From VXYL01 sp965208525 (lineage in GTDB: Bacteria; Pseudomonadota; Gammaproteobacteria; Pseudomonadales; Azotimanducaceae): DNA of 64,000 nucleotides. The notes beneath the pieces are model-generated. The model searched no databases. It was not told where the DNA came from and saw only the letters and a program-made list of their open reading frames with translations. The translations under genes were made by a program, and so were the position numbers. This document shows positions 16,031 through 24,235 of this stretch, piece by piece. How positions within the stretch are numbered: position 1 is the first letter of the stretch; each line of letters starts with the position of its first letter. The DNA lies in contig OZ242340.1 of assembly GCA_965208525.1 (NCBI GenBank), positions 4,154,001-4,218,000 of the forward strand. The letters run 5' to 3'.

Positions 16031-17311
16031 TTAGCCCTCGGCGCCGGCGACCTTCTCGTCCATGCTCGGAATGACCATGGGCGGGCGCCGTCCTTCGATG
16101 ACGCACTCGTCCACCACCACCTTGCTCACCGACTGCTGGGTTGGCAGGTCGTACATCGTGTCGAGCAAGACGCCTTCGAGGATCGAGCGCAGGCCCCGGG
16201 CGCCGGTCTTGCGCTCCATGGCCTTGCGCGCCACGGCCTGCAGGGCGTCGTCGCGGAACACCACCTCGACACCCTCCATCTCGAAGAGCTTGGTGTACTG
16301 CCGGGTGAGGGAGTTGCGCGGCTCGGTGAGGATCTGCATCAGCGCTTCGCTGTCGAGTTCCTCGAGCGTTGCCACCACCGGCAGGCGGCCGACGAACTCC
16401 GGGATCAGGCCATACTTGATGAGGTCTTCCGGTTCCACGCCGCGCAGGGTTTCGCCGATCTTGGCGCGGTCGGCCTCGCCGGCGATGTCGGCGGAGAAGC
16501 CGATGCCGCTCTTCGAGGTGCGGTTCTGGATCACCTTGTCGAGCCCGGCGAAGGCGCCGCCGCAGATGAACAGGATGTTGGAGGTGTCCACCTGCAGGAA
16601 CTCCTGCTGCGGATGCTTGCGCCCGCCTTGGGGCGGGACTGCCGCGAGGGTTCCTTCGATCAGCTTGAGCAGGGCCTGTTGCACTCCCTCACCCGAAACG
16701 TCGCGGGTGATGGACGGGTTGTCGGACTTGCGCGAGATCTTGTCGATCTCGTCGATGTAGACGATGCCAACCTGGGCGCGGTCCACGTCGTAGTCGCACT
16801 TCTGCAGAAGCTTCTGGATGATGTTCTCGACATCCTCGCCGACGTAACCAGCCTCGGTGAGGGTAGTGGCATCGGCGATGGTGAACGGCACGTCGAGCAC
16901 TCGCGCCAAGGTTTCCGCGAGCAGTGTCTTGCCGCAGCCGGTTGGGCCGATCAAGAGGATGTTGCTCTTGGAAAGCTCGACGTCGTCTTTCTTGCCCTTG
17001 TAGTTCAGGCGCTTGTAGTGGTTGTACACGGCCACCGAGAGCACCTTCTTGGCGTACTCCTGGCCGATGACGTACTCATCGAGTGTGGCCTTGATCTCCG
17101 CCGGGGCCGGCAGCCGGTCGCTCTCCTTGCTTTCGCCGGTCTCCTGGACTTCCTCGCGGATGATGTCGTTGCAAAGCTCAACGCACTCGTCGCAGATGAA
17201 GACGCTCGGCCCGGCGATGAGCTTGCGAACTTCGTGCTGACTCTTGCCGCAAAACGAGCAGTAGAGCATCTTGCCCGCTTCGTCGCCCTTGCCCCTGTGG
17301 TTGTCCGCCAT
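16031..17311 (-). CDS. clpX: ClpX, AAA+ unfoldase subunit of ClpXP
   Basis: 426 residues, the typical length. The N-terminal zinc domain has the four cysteines in CSFCGK and CDECVELC. Walker A is GPTGCGKTLLAETLA and Walker B is IVYIDEIDKI. The pore loop lies in TLTEAGYVGEDVENI, and the ClpP-docking IGF loop is represented by SKSGIGFSAD. ClpX recognises tagged or degron-bearing substrates and feeds them to ClpP. It is separated from clpP by about 95 bp and followed closely by lon. Confidence 0.98.
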   Translation of the reverse strand: MADNHRGKGDEAGKMLYCSFCGKSQHEVRKLIAGPSVFICDECVELCNDIIREEVQETGESKESDRLPAPAEIKATLDEYVIGQEYAKKVLSVAVYNHYKRLNYKGKKDDVELSKSNILLIGPTGCGKTLLAETLARVLDVPFTIADATTLTEAGYVGEDVENIIQKLLQKCDYDVDRAQVGIVYIDEIDKISRKSDNPSITRDVSGEGVQQALLKLIEGTLAAVPPQGGRKHPQQEFLQVDTSNILFICGGAFAGLDKVIQNRTSKSGIGFSADIAGEADRAKIGETLRGVEPEDLIKYGLIPEFVGRLPVVATLEELDSEALMQILTEPRNSLTRQYTKLFEMEGVEVVFRDDALQAVARKAMERKTGARGLRSILEGVLLDTMYDLPTQQSVSKVVVDECVIEGRRPPMVIPSMDEKVAGAEG

Positions 17312-17405
17312 GAATGTCCCTGGCTCTCAAGAAACGGAGGAAACGCAAACATGATGGGTTGCCGCCGATTTTGCAACCCCACGTTTTCTTCGCAGGGGAC
17401 GGGCC

Positions 17406-18086
17406 CTATACCGAGCCGAGTGCCTTTCGGTCCGGCTCCCTTGGATACTGCACGGAGTCGATCAGGCCGTACTCCGCCGCCTCTTCCGGGCTCATCCAAT
17501 AGTCTCGGTCGGTGTCCTCGGCGATACGATCCACCGACTGGCCCGTGTGCGCCGCGAGCAGCTCGTTCATGCGTTGTCGCATCGAGAGGATTTCCCGCGC
17601 CTGGATCTCGATGTCGGCGGCAACGCCCCTAGACCCGCCCGAGGGCTGGTGCAGCATCATGCGGGAGTTGGGCAGCGCCTTGCGCTTGCCTTCGGCCCCC
17701 GAGGCGAGCAGGAAGGCACCCATGCTGGCGGCCTGGCCGATGCACCAGGTGGCGACGTCGCAGCGCACGAGTTGCATGGTGTCGTATATGGACAGGCCCG
17801 ACGTGACGGCACCCCCCGGCGAGTTGATGTACAGATGCACGTCTTTGTCGGGGTTCTCGGATTCGAGGAACAGAAGCTGCGCCACCACGAGGTTGGCCAC
17901 GGTGTCCTCGATGGGCCCCACAAGGAAGATGATCCGCTCGCGCAACAGGCGCGAGAAGATGTCGTAGGCCCGCTCCCCGCGGGCACTTTGCTCGATGACC
18001 ATGGGCACCAGGCCAAGGCCGGTCATTGGCGCGGGGAAGCTGTCGGGAATGTGGTCCGCCAAGGTGGTCTCCTTCTGGTTGCTCAA
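17406..18086 (-). CDS. clpP: ClpP, proteolytic subunit of ClpXP/ClpAP
   Basis: 226 residues. The catalytic Ser is in GQAASMGAFLLASG and the His in RMMLHQPSGGSRG; the Asp is expected in the conserved EDTDRDYWMSPEEA segment. N-terminal residues before LVPMVIEQSARGERAYDIFS form the usual propeptide. ClpP forms the tetradecameric protease chamber served by ClpX. It starts 23 bp after the trigger factor stop, the order tig-clpP-clpX being conserved across gammaproteobacteria. Confidence 0.98.
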   Translation of the reverse strand: MSNQKETTLADHIPDSFPAPMTGLGLVPMVIEQSARGERAYDIFSRLLRERIIFLVGPIEDTVANLVVAQLLFLESENPDKDVHLYINSPGGAVTSGLSIYDTMQLVRCDVATWCIGQAASMGAFLLASGAEGKRKALPNSRMMLHQPSGGSRGVAADIEIQAREILSMRQRMNELLAAHTGQSVDRIAEDTDRDYWMSPEEAAEYGLIDSVQYPREPDRKALGSV

Positions 18087-18109
18087 GCGCCTCGGTGCCG
18101 TCGCGTGTT

Positions 18110-19735
18110 TCAGCGGCTCTCGTCCGACCCGGATTGCGCCTCGGGCGCGGGAGCTTCCTCGCCGCGCTCTTCCTCGGAGGCGTCGCCCGGAGCTTCTCCG
18201 GAAGCCTGATCGGGGTCGGCGGGCGCGTCGCCCAAGTCGTCGTCGGCCGGCGCGTCGCCCTCGGACGCTCGCTGCAGCGCTTCCATGTAGCTCAACTGTT
18301 CGATGCGGGATTGCGCCCGCTCCGCCACGAGTTCCACCACCTGCTCCTCGAGCACTTGCGCCTCGAAGCGGTCGAGCCGCTGGTCTTCGGAATAAATGTA
18401 CTGCACCAGCGCGTCCGGGTCGTCGAACGAACTTGCATACTGATCGATGCGCTCGCGCAGCCGGGTCGGGTCCACCGTCAGCGCCTCGTCCTCGACGATG
18501 CGCCGCACCACGAGTTGAGTGCGCACGATCGCTTCGGCGGATTTCGCGAGCACTTCCTTGGGGATCTGTGCGGGATCGACCCCGAACCCTTGGTAGCGTT
18601 CCCGCTGCGCGGCGATGGTGTCCTCGACCATCGGGTTCGGTAAGGGGAAGTCATGCCCCGTGCGCAACGCATCCATTACGGAGTTGCGCAGGTGCTGGCG
18701 CACGGCTTCGTCGAGGCGCGCCTGCATGTTCTGGCGCACCTGGGTGCGGAACGACTCTTCGGTGCCGTCCTCGACGCCGTAGCCGGTGAAGAACTCGGCA
18801 TCCATCTCGGGCAATCGGCCCTCTTCCACGAGGGTGAGTTCGAGCATCCAGCCCGCATTTGGGTCGGTGCCGGCGTCGTCTTCGGGGGGGGCTGCCGGGC
18901 TGGCCGCAGCGCCCTCGTTGGGTGCGGCGGTCTCTCGGGCGGGTTCCGCCTCAGCAAGCTCGTTGCCGCCATCGGGGAGGGCTGCGCTCGAACTGCCTGC
19001 TGCGGTCGCCCCGTCGGGGTCGTCGGCCGTGGCGCCATCTGGTTCCGCTGGTTCGTCACCGGCCTCGGCGGAATCGTCTGCGGCCAGTTCCTCAAGGTTG
19101 AGCCATGCCTGCTCGCCGGCGGAAAGCCCCCGCAAGGTGTCGCCGATCGGCACGGCGTCCTCGCCGAGAATGAACTTGCGTTCGGTGGTCCAGCCGTCGT
19201 CGTCGGCCTTGCGCGCTTGCGACGGCATCTGGGCTCGATAGGTGATGCGGTCGCCGTCAGCACAAGGACGCTGGGCTTCCTCCCAGATGGTGGCGCGCTT
19301 CTGCAGGTCCTCCACCATCTGGTCGATGTCGGTCTCGGTGATTTCCGCGGCTAGGCGCACAACTTCCATGCCGGAGAGGTCCGCCACTTGGAATGTCGGC
19401 AGAACCTCGAACGTGGCGGAATACTCGAAGTCGGCGCCAGGGGCGAGATTGACGATGTCGACGCGAGGCTGGCCCACCGGCGTGAGGGACTCCTGGATCA
19501 CGGCATCGGTGAAGCTGCGGTCGATGACGTCGCTAGCCACGTCGGCGCGCACCCTGGTGCCGAAGCGCCGGCGCACTTCCTTCATCGGCACGCGTCCCGG
19601 CCGGAATCCGGGCAACCGAACCTGCTTTGCCGTGTCCTTCAGGCGCTCCTGCACCTGGCTTTCAAAGGATTCCGCCGGTACGGCCACATTGAGCTTGCGC
19701 TCCAGTCCGCCGGTGGTCTCCACGGATATCCGCAT
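18110..19735 (-). CDS. tig: Trigger factor with a disordered insertion in its PPIase domain
   Basis: Ribosome-associated chaperone, 541 residues against about 432 in E. coli. The ribosome-binding domain has the signature GFRPGRVPMKEVRRRFG near residues 43-59. The FKBP-like domain starts near residue 150. At the place of the E. coli IPGFEDGI core it reads VPIGDTLRG, and the following flap is replaced by about 75 residues of Ala, Asp, Glu, Gly and Pro (about 217-292). The chaperone arms (ELTLVEEGRLPEMDAEFF onward) are normal. An acidic, Ala-rich tail of about 50 residues ends the protein. The start is the ATG at 19735 (MRISVETTGG); the open frame extends further upstream only through the tRNA. 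Chaperone function looks intact; prolyl isomerase activity is doubtful. Confidence 0.95.
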   Translation of the reverse strand: MRISVETTGGLERKLNVAVPAESFESQVQERLKDTAKQVRLPGFRPGRVPMKEVRRRFGTRVRADVASDVIDRSFTDAVIQESLTPVGQPRVDIVNLAPGADFEYSATFEVLPTFQVADLSGMEVVRLAAEITETDIDQMVEDLQKRATIWEEAQRPCADGDRITYRAQMPSQARKADDDGWTTERKFILGEDAVPIGDTLRGLSAGEQAWLNLEELAADDSAEAGDEPAEPDGATADDPDGATAAGSSSAALPDGGNELAEAEPARETAAPNEGAAASPAAPPEDDAGTDPNAGWMLELTLVEEGRLPEMDAEFFTGYGVEDGTEESFRTQVRQNMQARLDEAVRQHLRNSVMDALRTGHDFPLPNPMVEDTIAAQRERYQGFGVDPAQIPKEVLAKSAEAIVRTQLVVRRIVEDEALTVDPTRLRERIDQYASSFDDPDALVQYIYSEDQRLDRFEAQVLEEQVVELVAERAQSRIEQLSYMEALQRASEGDAPADDDLGDAPADPDQASGEAPGDASEEERGEEAPAPEAQSGSDESR

Positions 19736-19787
19736 GGCGCTCGTCCGCTCTTGTCGGCGAGCGTCGCCGACGGTCATTGCACAAAAC

Positions 19788-19864
19788 TGGGGTGGATGAT
19801 GGGGCTCGAACCCACGACAGCCGGATCCACAATCCGGGGCTCTACCTGCTGAGCTACATCCACC
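19788..19864 (-). tRNA. tRNA-His (GUG)
   Basis: 77 nt including the extra G(-1) typical of tRNA-His and an encoded CCA. The acceptor GTGGATG pairs with CATCCAC, and G(-1) at 19864 pairs with the discriminator C. The anticodon stem CCGGA/TCCGG encloses the loop with GTG. The T-arm contains GGTTCGAGCC. A TATGAT box on the same strand lies at 19898-19903, about 34 bases upstream. Confidence 0.98.
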
Positions 19865-19897
19865 ATCGTCCGACCCGCACACGCGAGCCGGGCGCGA

Positions 19898-19903
19898 ATC
19901 ATA
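19898..19903 (-). promoter_or_regulatory. Candidate -10 box for tRNA-His
   Basis: TATGAT reading on the minus strand, 34 bases before the mature 5' end. A convincing -35 partner was not found, so this is a partial promoter call. Confidence 0.35.
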
Positions 19904-19967
19904 CGGCATTTGGCACGCGGACTTGCCAGCATTCGCTCGCCCGTCGCCCGTACAATGCCGGCATTGA

Positions 19968-20447
19968 TTGGCCCTTGAGGAGCATTCAGCCATCGCGCTC
20001 AGGCGCACGCCCTGCATCGGCATTTGCTCCACCACCTACGGCGATCTGGTGTGCCGGGGCTGCAAGCGTTTCGCCCACGAGGTGGTCGGCTGGAACGGCT
20101 TCGAGGATTCCCAGCGGGCATTGGTGTGGCAGCGGCTCGGACGACTGCTGCGCGAGAGCGTCGCCGCTTGCGTCACCATCGACGACAAAGCACGCCTGCG
20201 TGCAGCGGCTACCGATTGCGGCCTGGCGCCCTCGGCTGATGCAGCCATCGAACTCGTGGCTTATGACGTGCTTCGTCAGCAACTCGCACGGGACGCGGAC
20301 CCCTTGGTTGCCGAGCTCGGCCTGGCCCCGGTCGGCGACCGGGCCGCTCCGTGTCGCGCCGCCGAAGCCACCCAACGCATCGACCGCGAATTTCACGAGC
20401 GATCCCTCGCCCATTACGAACGCAGCTATCGGGTTTTGGCGCGCTGA
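19968..20447 (+). CDS. DUF1289 family cysteine-motif protein
   Basis: About 159 residues. The N-terminal signature TPCIGICSTT, then CRGCKRFAHEVVGW, is the Cys-rich DUF1289 motif (four Cys that probably bind metal). The rest is an alpha-helical domain of about 100 residues with no recognised function. Start choice is difficult. A TTG at 19968 opens the frame, but the only good ribosome site, GAGGAG at 19977-19982, lies inside the frame and nine bases before an ATC at 19992. That spacing would fit initiation at ATC. A TACAAT -10-like box at 19951-19956 would put the transcript start just before the TTG. Confidence 0.7.
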   Translation: MALEEHSAIALRRTPCIGICSTTYGDLVCRGCKRFAHEVVGWNGFEDSQRALVWQRLGRLLRESVAACVTIDDKARLRAAATDCGLAPSADAAIELVAYDVLRQQLARDADPLVAELGLAPVGDRAAPCRAAEATQRIDREFHERSLAHYERSYRVLAR

Positions 20448-20552
20448 CCGAAACTACATCCGCGGGCCTGTCGGCCTGTCAACCGGCTGGTTCCGTGCGA
20501 TCCCGCCGAAGGACACCGAATCGCTGACGTGCATGCAACAGGGCTTGATGGG

Positions 20553-20663
20553 CCTCGGAGGGAAGGCAGCTTGCCTTCCGAAGCGCAGCGCTCCTGCCTC
20601 ATTGTGGCAGTCGGAAAAGCGCCTATCGGCGCTTAGGGAAGGCAGGATGCCTTTCCTCCGAGG
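20553..20663. repeat. MITE-like composite repeat, copy 3
   Basis: 111 bp with inverted ends CCTCGGAGGGAAGGCA and TGCCTTTCCTCCGAGG. The interior TGCCTCATTGTGGCAG and AAGCGCCTATCGGCGCTT align with copy 2 at 13443-13553; the A/G difference in the second stretch is the only change in that hairpin. The gap 20448-20734 between the convergent DUF1289 and lpxH genes holds this element and no gene. Confidence 0.85.
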
Positions 20664-20734
20664 TTCTCTCTTCGAGTCAAACTCGTCCAAGTATCAACGT
20701 GTCACGCGCTCTGTTCCATAGAAGGAGCGTGCTG

Positions 20735-21454
20735 TCAGGAGAGTGCGAAGCAGAGCAGGCGGTCGTCTCTTGGGTCCTCGCCGAGGTGCAGGGTCCAGCC
20801 GCAGCGGTCCCAGTCGCCGAGGACGATGCGGCGTTTTCCGTCGCCGAGTTGGTGGATTGCCGGACGGTGGGTGTGGCCGTGGACGAGCAGGTCAGCATTG
20901 TGCTCAGCCATCGCTTCGGCCACCGCCTCGGCGGTTACGTCCATGATTCCTTCCGCCTTGTTTGCGCCGGCGGCGACGCTTTGGGCGCGCAGTCCCTGAG
21001 CCAATTGGCGGCGTTCGGACAGCGATCGCGCCAGCACAGAGCGCTGCCAGTCAGGGGACCGGAACATCCGACGCATCGCTTGGTAATCCACATCACCGGT
21101 GCAGTACGCATCCCCGTGCGCCAGCAGTACGCGGCGTGCTCCGATCTCTACGCACGTTGGGTCTGCAAGCAGCGTCACAGCGGTCTCTTCGGCAAAGCGC
21201 TGCCCAAGGAGAAAGTCGCGATTGCCATGCATCACGTGCACTCGGCTCTGCTCCGACGCGGCCTTCAGCGCACTGCGCAGCCGCTGCGCCGTGATGGCGT
21301 CGTCGTCATCGCCGACCCACACCTCCACCAAGTCTCCCAGGATGTAGATGTCCTGGGCCACCCCGGCGGCTTCGGTGAGCACCCGCTCGAGCCCCGCCCG
21401 CACATGCGGCACGGTCTCGTCGATGTGCAGGTCCGACAGAAAGAGCGCCGTCAC
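20735..21454 (-). CDS. lpxH: UDP-2,3-diacylglucosamine diphosphatase
   Basis: 239 residues, matching E. coli LpxH (240). This metallophosphoesterase has the expected metal ligands: LFLSDLHID, ILGDLVEVWVGDDD, MHGNRDFLLG, LLAHGDAYCTGDVDYQ and VHGHTHRPAIH. It cleaves UDP-diacylglucosamine to lipid X in lipid A synthesis at the inner membrane. It starts at the GTG at 21454, overlapping the folD stop by four bases (GTGA), so translation is coupled to folD. Confidence 0.95.
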   Translation of the reverse strand: MTALFLSDLHIDETVPHVRAGLERVLTEAAGVAQDIYILGDLVEVWVGDDDDAITAQRLRSALKAASEQSRVHVMHGNRDFLLGQRFAEETAVTLLADPTCVEIGARRVLLAHGDAYCTGDVDYQAMRRMFRSPDWQRSVLARSLSERRQLAQGLRAQSVAAGANKAEGIMDVTAEAVAEAMAEHNADLLVHGHTHRPAIHQLGDGKRRIVLGDWDRCGWTLHLGEDPRDDRLLCFALS

Positions 21455-22320
21455 AACGCCTCCTCCACGCCATCGCCTGAGTCGGCGGAGCGCAGGGCAT
21501 TCTCCAGCATCGTCGCCCGGGTGACCGGGCCTACGCCGCCGGGCACCGGCGTGATCCACCCCGCACGCTCTCGCACCTCGTCAAAGCGCACGTCGCCCCT
21601 GAGCTTGCCGTCCGCCTGCGCGACGATGCCGACATCGATGACGATGGCGCCCGGCTTCACCCAGTCGGCCCCCACCAGGCCTGCCTTGCCCGTGGCCGAA
21701 ACCACGATGTCGGCCTCGGCCACATGCGCCGCCGTATCGCGGGAGAACCGGTGCACGGTGGTGACGGTGCATCCAACCAGCAGGAGTTCAAGCCCCATCG
21801 GCCGCCCGACATGGTTCGACGCGCCGACCACCGCCGCATGCAGCCCCCGCACGGCAACGCCAGTGTGCTCGATCAGCGTCATCACCGCCAGCGACGTGCA
21901 AGGCCGCAATCTCGGCGCTCTGAGCGCCAGCCGGCCCATGTTGGTCGGATGCACGCCATCGACATCCTTGTCGGGCGAAACGTGCTCGATCACCGCCAGT
22001 GCGTCGATCTGCGACGGCAGCGGCAACTGCACCAGAATGCCATCGATGGTTGTGTCTTCATTCAGGGCCCGCACCATGTCCACCAAGCGCTCCTGCGGTG
22101 TATTGGCCGAAAGGTGTCGAACATCCGACTTGAATCCCACCTCCTGACAGTCCTTGCGCTTGAGGCGAACGTAGATTTCAGATGCTGGGTCGTCGCCCAC
22201 CAGCAACACCGCCAGCCCCGGCGGCCGCAACCCGGCGGCTTCGCGCTCCCGCACCCGCACCGCGATGCGCTTGCGTATGCCGGCGGCAATGGCGTTGCCG
22301 TTAAGGACTTGAGCGGTCAT
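21451..22320 (-). CDS. folD: Methylenetetrahydrofolate dehydrogenase/cyclohydrolase
   Basis: 289 residues, typical of FolD, which interconverts methylene-, methenyl- and formyl-tetrahydrofolate in the cytoplasm. Signatures: LAVLLVGDDPASEIYVRLKR with the catalytic Lys region nearby, DGILVQLPLP, DKDVDGVHPTNMGRL, and the NADP-binding VVGASNHVGRPMGLELL. The ATG at 22320 (MTAQVLNGNAIA) is the natural start; upstream frame is repeat sequence. It is followed by lpxH with a four-base overlap. Confidence 0.96.
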   Translation of the reverse strand: MTAQVLNGNAIAAGIRKRIAVRVREREAAGLRPPGLAVLLVGDDPASEIYVRLKRKDCQEVGFKSDVRHLSANTPQERLVDMVRALNEDTTIDGILVQLPLPSQIDALAVIEHVSPDKDVDGVHPTNMGRLALRAPRLRPCTSLAVMTLIEHTGVAVRGLHAAVVGASNHVGRPMGLELLLVGCTVTTVHRFSRDTAAHVAEADIVVSATGKAGLVGADWVKPGAIVIDVGIVAQADGKLRGDVRFDEVRERAGWITPVPGGVGPVTRATMLENALRSADSGDGVEEAL

Positions 22321-22398
22321 GCGGCGGCTCTTGACCCATTGGAGGATGCGTTTGCGACAGCCTACCAGCCTGTCGGACTTTGCCCCGCGAGCAAACGC

Positions 22399-22559
22399 GA
22401 GCAGTTTGCGCAGCAAACTGCCAACGCGCCCGTCAGGGCGCGCGAGCACCAAGGCCAGCAACTCGCGCCAGCGAACTGCGGACGCGCCCGTCAGGGCGCG
22501 CGAGCACCAAGGCCAGCAACTCGCGCCAGCGAACTGCGGACGCGCCCTTCAGGGCGCGC
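22399..22559. repeat. 58-bp tandem array of the two-hairpin repeat
   Basis: Three consecutive units. The second (22444-22501) and third (22502-22559) are 58 bp each and differ at a single base (CGTCAGG against CTTCAGG). The first (22399-22443) is shorter, with CAGTTTGC-gca-GCAAACTG as its stem, a compensated variant of the CAGTTCGC stem. Each unit ends in GCGCCC-gtca-GGGCGC. The array lies between folD and tRNA-Pro and fills most of the gap 22321-22586. Confidence 0.9.
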
Positions 22560-22570
22560 TCCTACCGGCG

Positions 22571-22576
22571 TATGAT
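22571..22576 (+). promoter_or_regulatory. -10 box of tRNA-Pro
   Basis: TATGAT, 10 bases before the mature 5' end. The 17-bp-spaced position upstream (22548-22553, TTCAGG) is a poor -35 and is supplied by the last hairpin of the repeat array. Confidence 0.5.
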
Positions 22577-22586
22577 CGCCGCCATT

Positions 22587-22663
22587 CGGGGCATGACGCA
22601 GTCTGGTAGCGTGCCTGCTTTGGGAGCAGGATGTCGGGAGTTCGAATCTCTCTGCCCCGACCA
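22587..22663 (+). tRNA. tRNA-Pro (UGG)
   Basis: 77 nt with encoded CCA. The acceptor CGGGGCA pairs with TGCCCCG, discriminator A at 22660. The anticodon arm CCTGC-TTTGGGA-GCAGG gives anticodon TGG. The D-arm contains GCAGTCTGGTAGCGTG and the T-arm AGTTCGAATC. Confidence 0.98.
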
Positions 22664-22702
22664 GACCCCGCCCCAGTGGCGACCCTCGTGCTCGCCACTG
22701 CG

Positions 22703-24232
22703 TTAAGCGTCCACGTTGTGCAGGTCGATGGAAGTGCGAACCATGCCGGCGCGGTCGGCTTCGCGCTTCTGCTTCATGCGGTCGCTGCGCACCATGGACA
22801 GGCGCGTGAGGTAGTCGTCGTCGATGTCGCCGGTGACATAGTCGCCGTCGAACACCGAGCAGTCGAAGTGCGTAAGTGCGGGGTTCCCCTCCGCCGCCGA
22901 TGCCACCAGATCGTCCACGTTCTGGTACACCAATCCGTCCACGCCGATTTGCTCGGCGATCTGCTCTTCGGTGCGGTTGAATGCCAACAGTTCGTGCGAG
23001 GCCGGCATGTCGATGCCATAGACGTTCGGATAGCGCACGGGCGGCGCCGCCACGGCCATGAACACCTTGTTCGCACCGGCCGCGCGCGCCTGGCGAACGA
23101 TCTGGCCCGTGGTGGTGCCGCGGACGATGGAGTCCTCCACCAAGAGCACGTTCTTGCCGGCAAACTCGAGGTCGATGGCGTTTAGCTTCTGCTGCACGGA
23201 ACGCTGCCGCTGCTTCTGTCCCGGCATGATGAACGTGCGTCCGATGTAACGGTTCTTGACGAAGCCCTCGCGAAACTTCACGTTCAGCGCATAGGCGAGC
23301 GGAATCGCCGAGGTGCGGCTCGACTCCGGGATCGGTATCACCACGTCGATGTCGTGCTTCGTACCCCACTCCGCCAAGATGCGCTCGGCCAGGTGCTCGC
23401 CCATGCGCAGCCGCGCCTTGTACACCGAGACGCCATCCAGGATCGAATCCTCGCGGGCAAGATAGACATGCTCGAAGATGCAGGGCGAGTGCGTCGCCGG
23501 TGGCGCGCACACCCGCGCCTCCACCTCGCCGGCCTCGGTGATGCAGATGGCCTCACCGGGCGCCACGTCGCGCACGAATTCAAACCCCAGAATGTCGATG
23601 GCATTGCTCTCGGACGCCACCATGTGCTCCGTGCCGCGCACGGTCTCGCGGACGCCATAGGCAAGCGGGCGGATGCCGTGCGGGTCGCGAAACGCGACGA
23701 TGCCGAAGCCGCGCACCATCGCGACCGCACCATAGGCGCCCCGACACCGCCGATGCACGCCCTCCACGGCGTCGAGGACATGCTCCGGGCGCGGCTCCCG
23801 GGCGCCGATTTTCTGCAACTCATGCGCCAGCACGTTGAGCAGGATTTCCGAGTCGGAGTTGGTGTTGACGTGGCGCAGATCCGCGCGGAACACATCGTCT
23901 TCGAGCTCGGCCGCATTGGTGAGGTTGCCGTTGTGCGCGAGGCTGATGCCGTACGGCGAGTTGACGTACATGGGCTGCGCCTCCGCGGCGCTCGAAGAGC
24001 CGGCAGTGGGATAGCGCACGTGGCCGATGCCGACGTTGCCCCGCAGCCGTTGCATGTGGCGCGGCTCGAACACCTCCCGCACGAGGCCATTGTCCTTGCG
24101 CAGATACAGGCGGTTGCCATCGCCAGTGACGATGCCGGCGGCATCCTGACCACGGTGCTGCAGGGCGAGCAGGGCGTCGTAGATCTGCTGGTTGACAGGC
24201 CTCCTGCTGACGATGCCGACGACACCACACAT
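22703..24232 (-). CDS. purF: Amidophosphoribosyltransferase
   Basis: 509 residues, the length of E. coli PurF (505). It begins MCGVVGIV with the catalytic Cys2, followed by the glutaminase signatures ALQHRGQDAAGI and TAGSSSAAEAQP. The phosphoribosyltransferase half has VLLVEDSIVRGTTTGQIV, the PRPP loop. It makes phosphoribosylamine, the first step of purine synthesis. There is no long propeptide. It starts three bases after the cvpA stop, in the conserved cvpA-purF pair. Confidence 0.98.
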   Translation of the reverse strand: MCGVVGIVSRRPVNQQIYDALLALQHRGQDAAGIVTGDGNRLYLRKDNGLVREVFEPRHMQRLRGNVGIGHVRYPTAGSSSAAEAQPMYVNSPYGISLAHNGNLTNAAELEDDVFRADLRHVNTNSDSEILLNVLAHELQKIGAREPRPEHVLDAVEGVHRRCRGAYGAVAMVRGFGIVAFRDPHGIRPLAYGVRETVRGTEHMVASESNAIDILGFEFVRDVAPGEAICITEAGEVEARVCAPPATHSPCIFEHVYLAREDSILDGVSVYKARLRMGEHLAERILAEWGTKHDIDVVIPIPESSRTSAIPLAYALNVKFREGFVKNRYIGRTFIMPGQKQRQRSVQQKLNAIDLEFAGKNVLLVEDSIVRGTTTGQIVRQARAAGANKVFMAVAAPPVRYPNVYGIDMPASHELLAFNRTEEQIAEQIGVDGLVYQNVDDLVASAAEGNPALTHFDCSVFDGDYVTGDIDDDYLTRLSMVRSDRMKQKREADRAGMVRTSIDLHNVDA

Positions 24233-24235
24233 GCT

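Noticed and set aside
18110..20035. Longer trigger factor starting near 20035
   Set aside because: The frame is open through tRNA-His and the next promoter, but the conserved N-terminus MRISVETTGG begins at 19735.
22399..22559. Tandem repeats as a CRISPR array
   Set aside because: The units are contiguous with no variable spacers, each contains two hairpins, and no cas gene is present. The same goes for 1405-1534.
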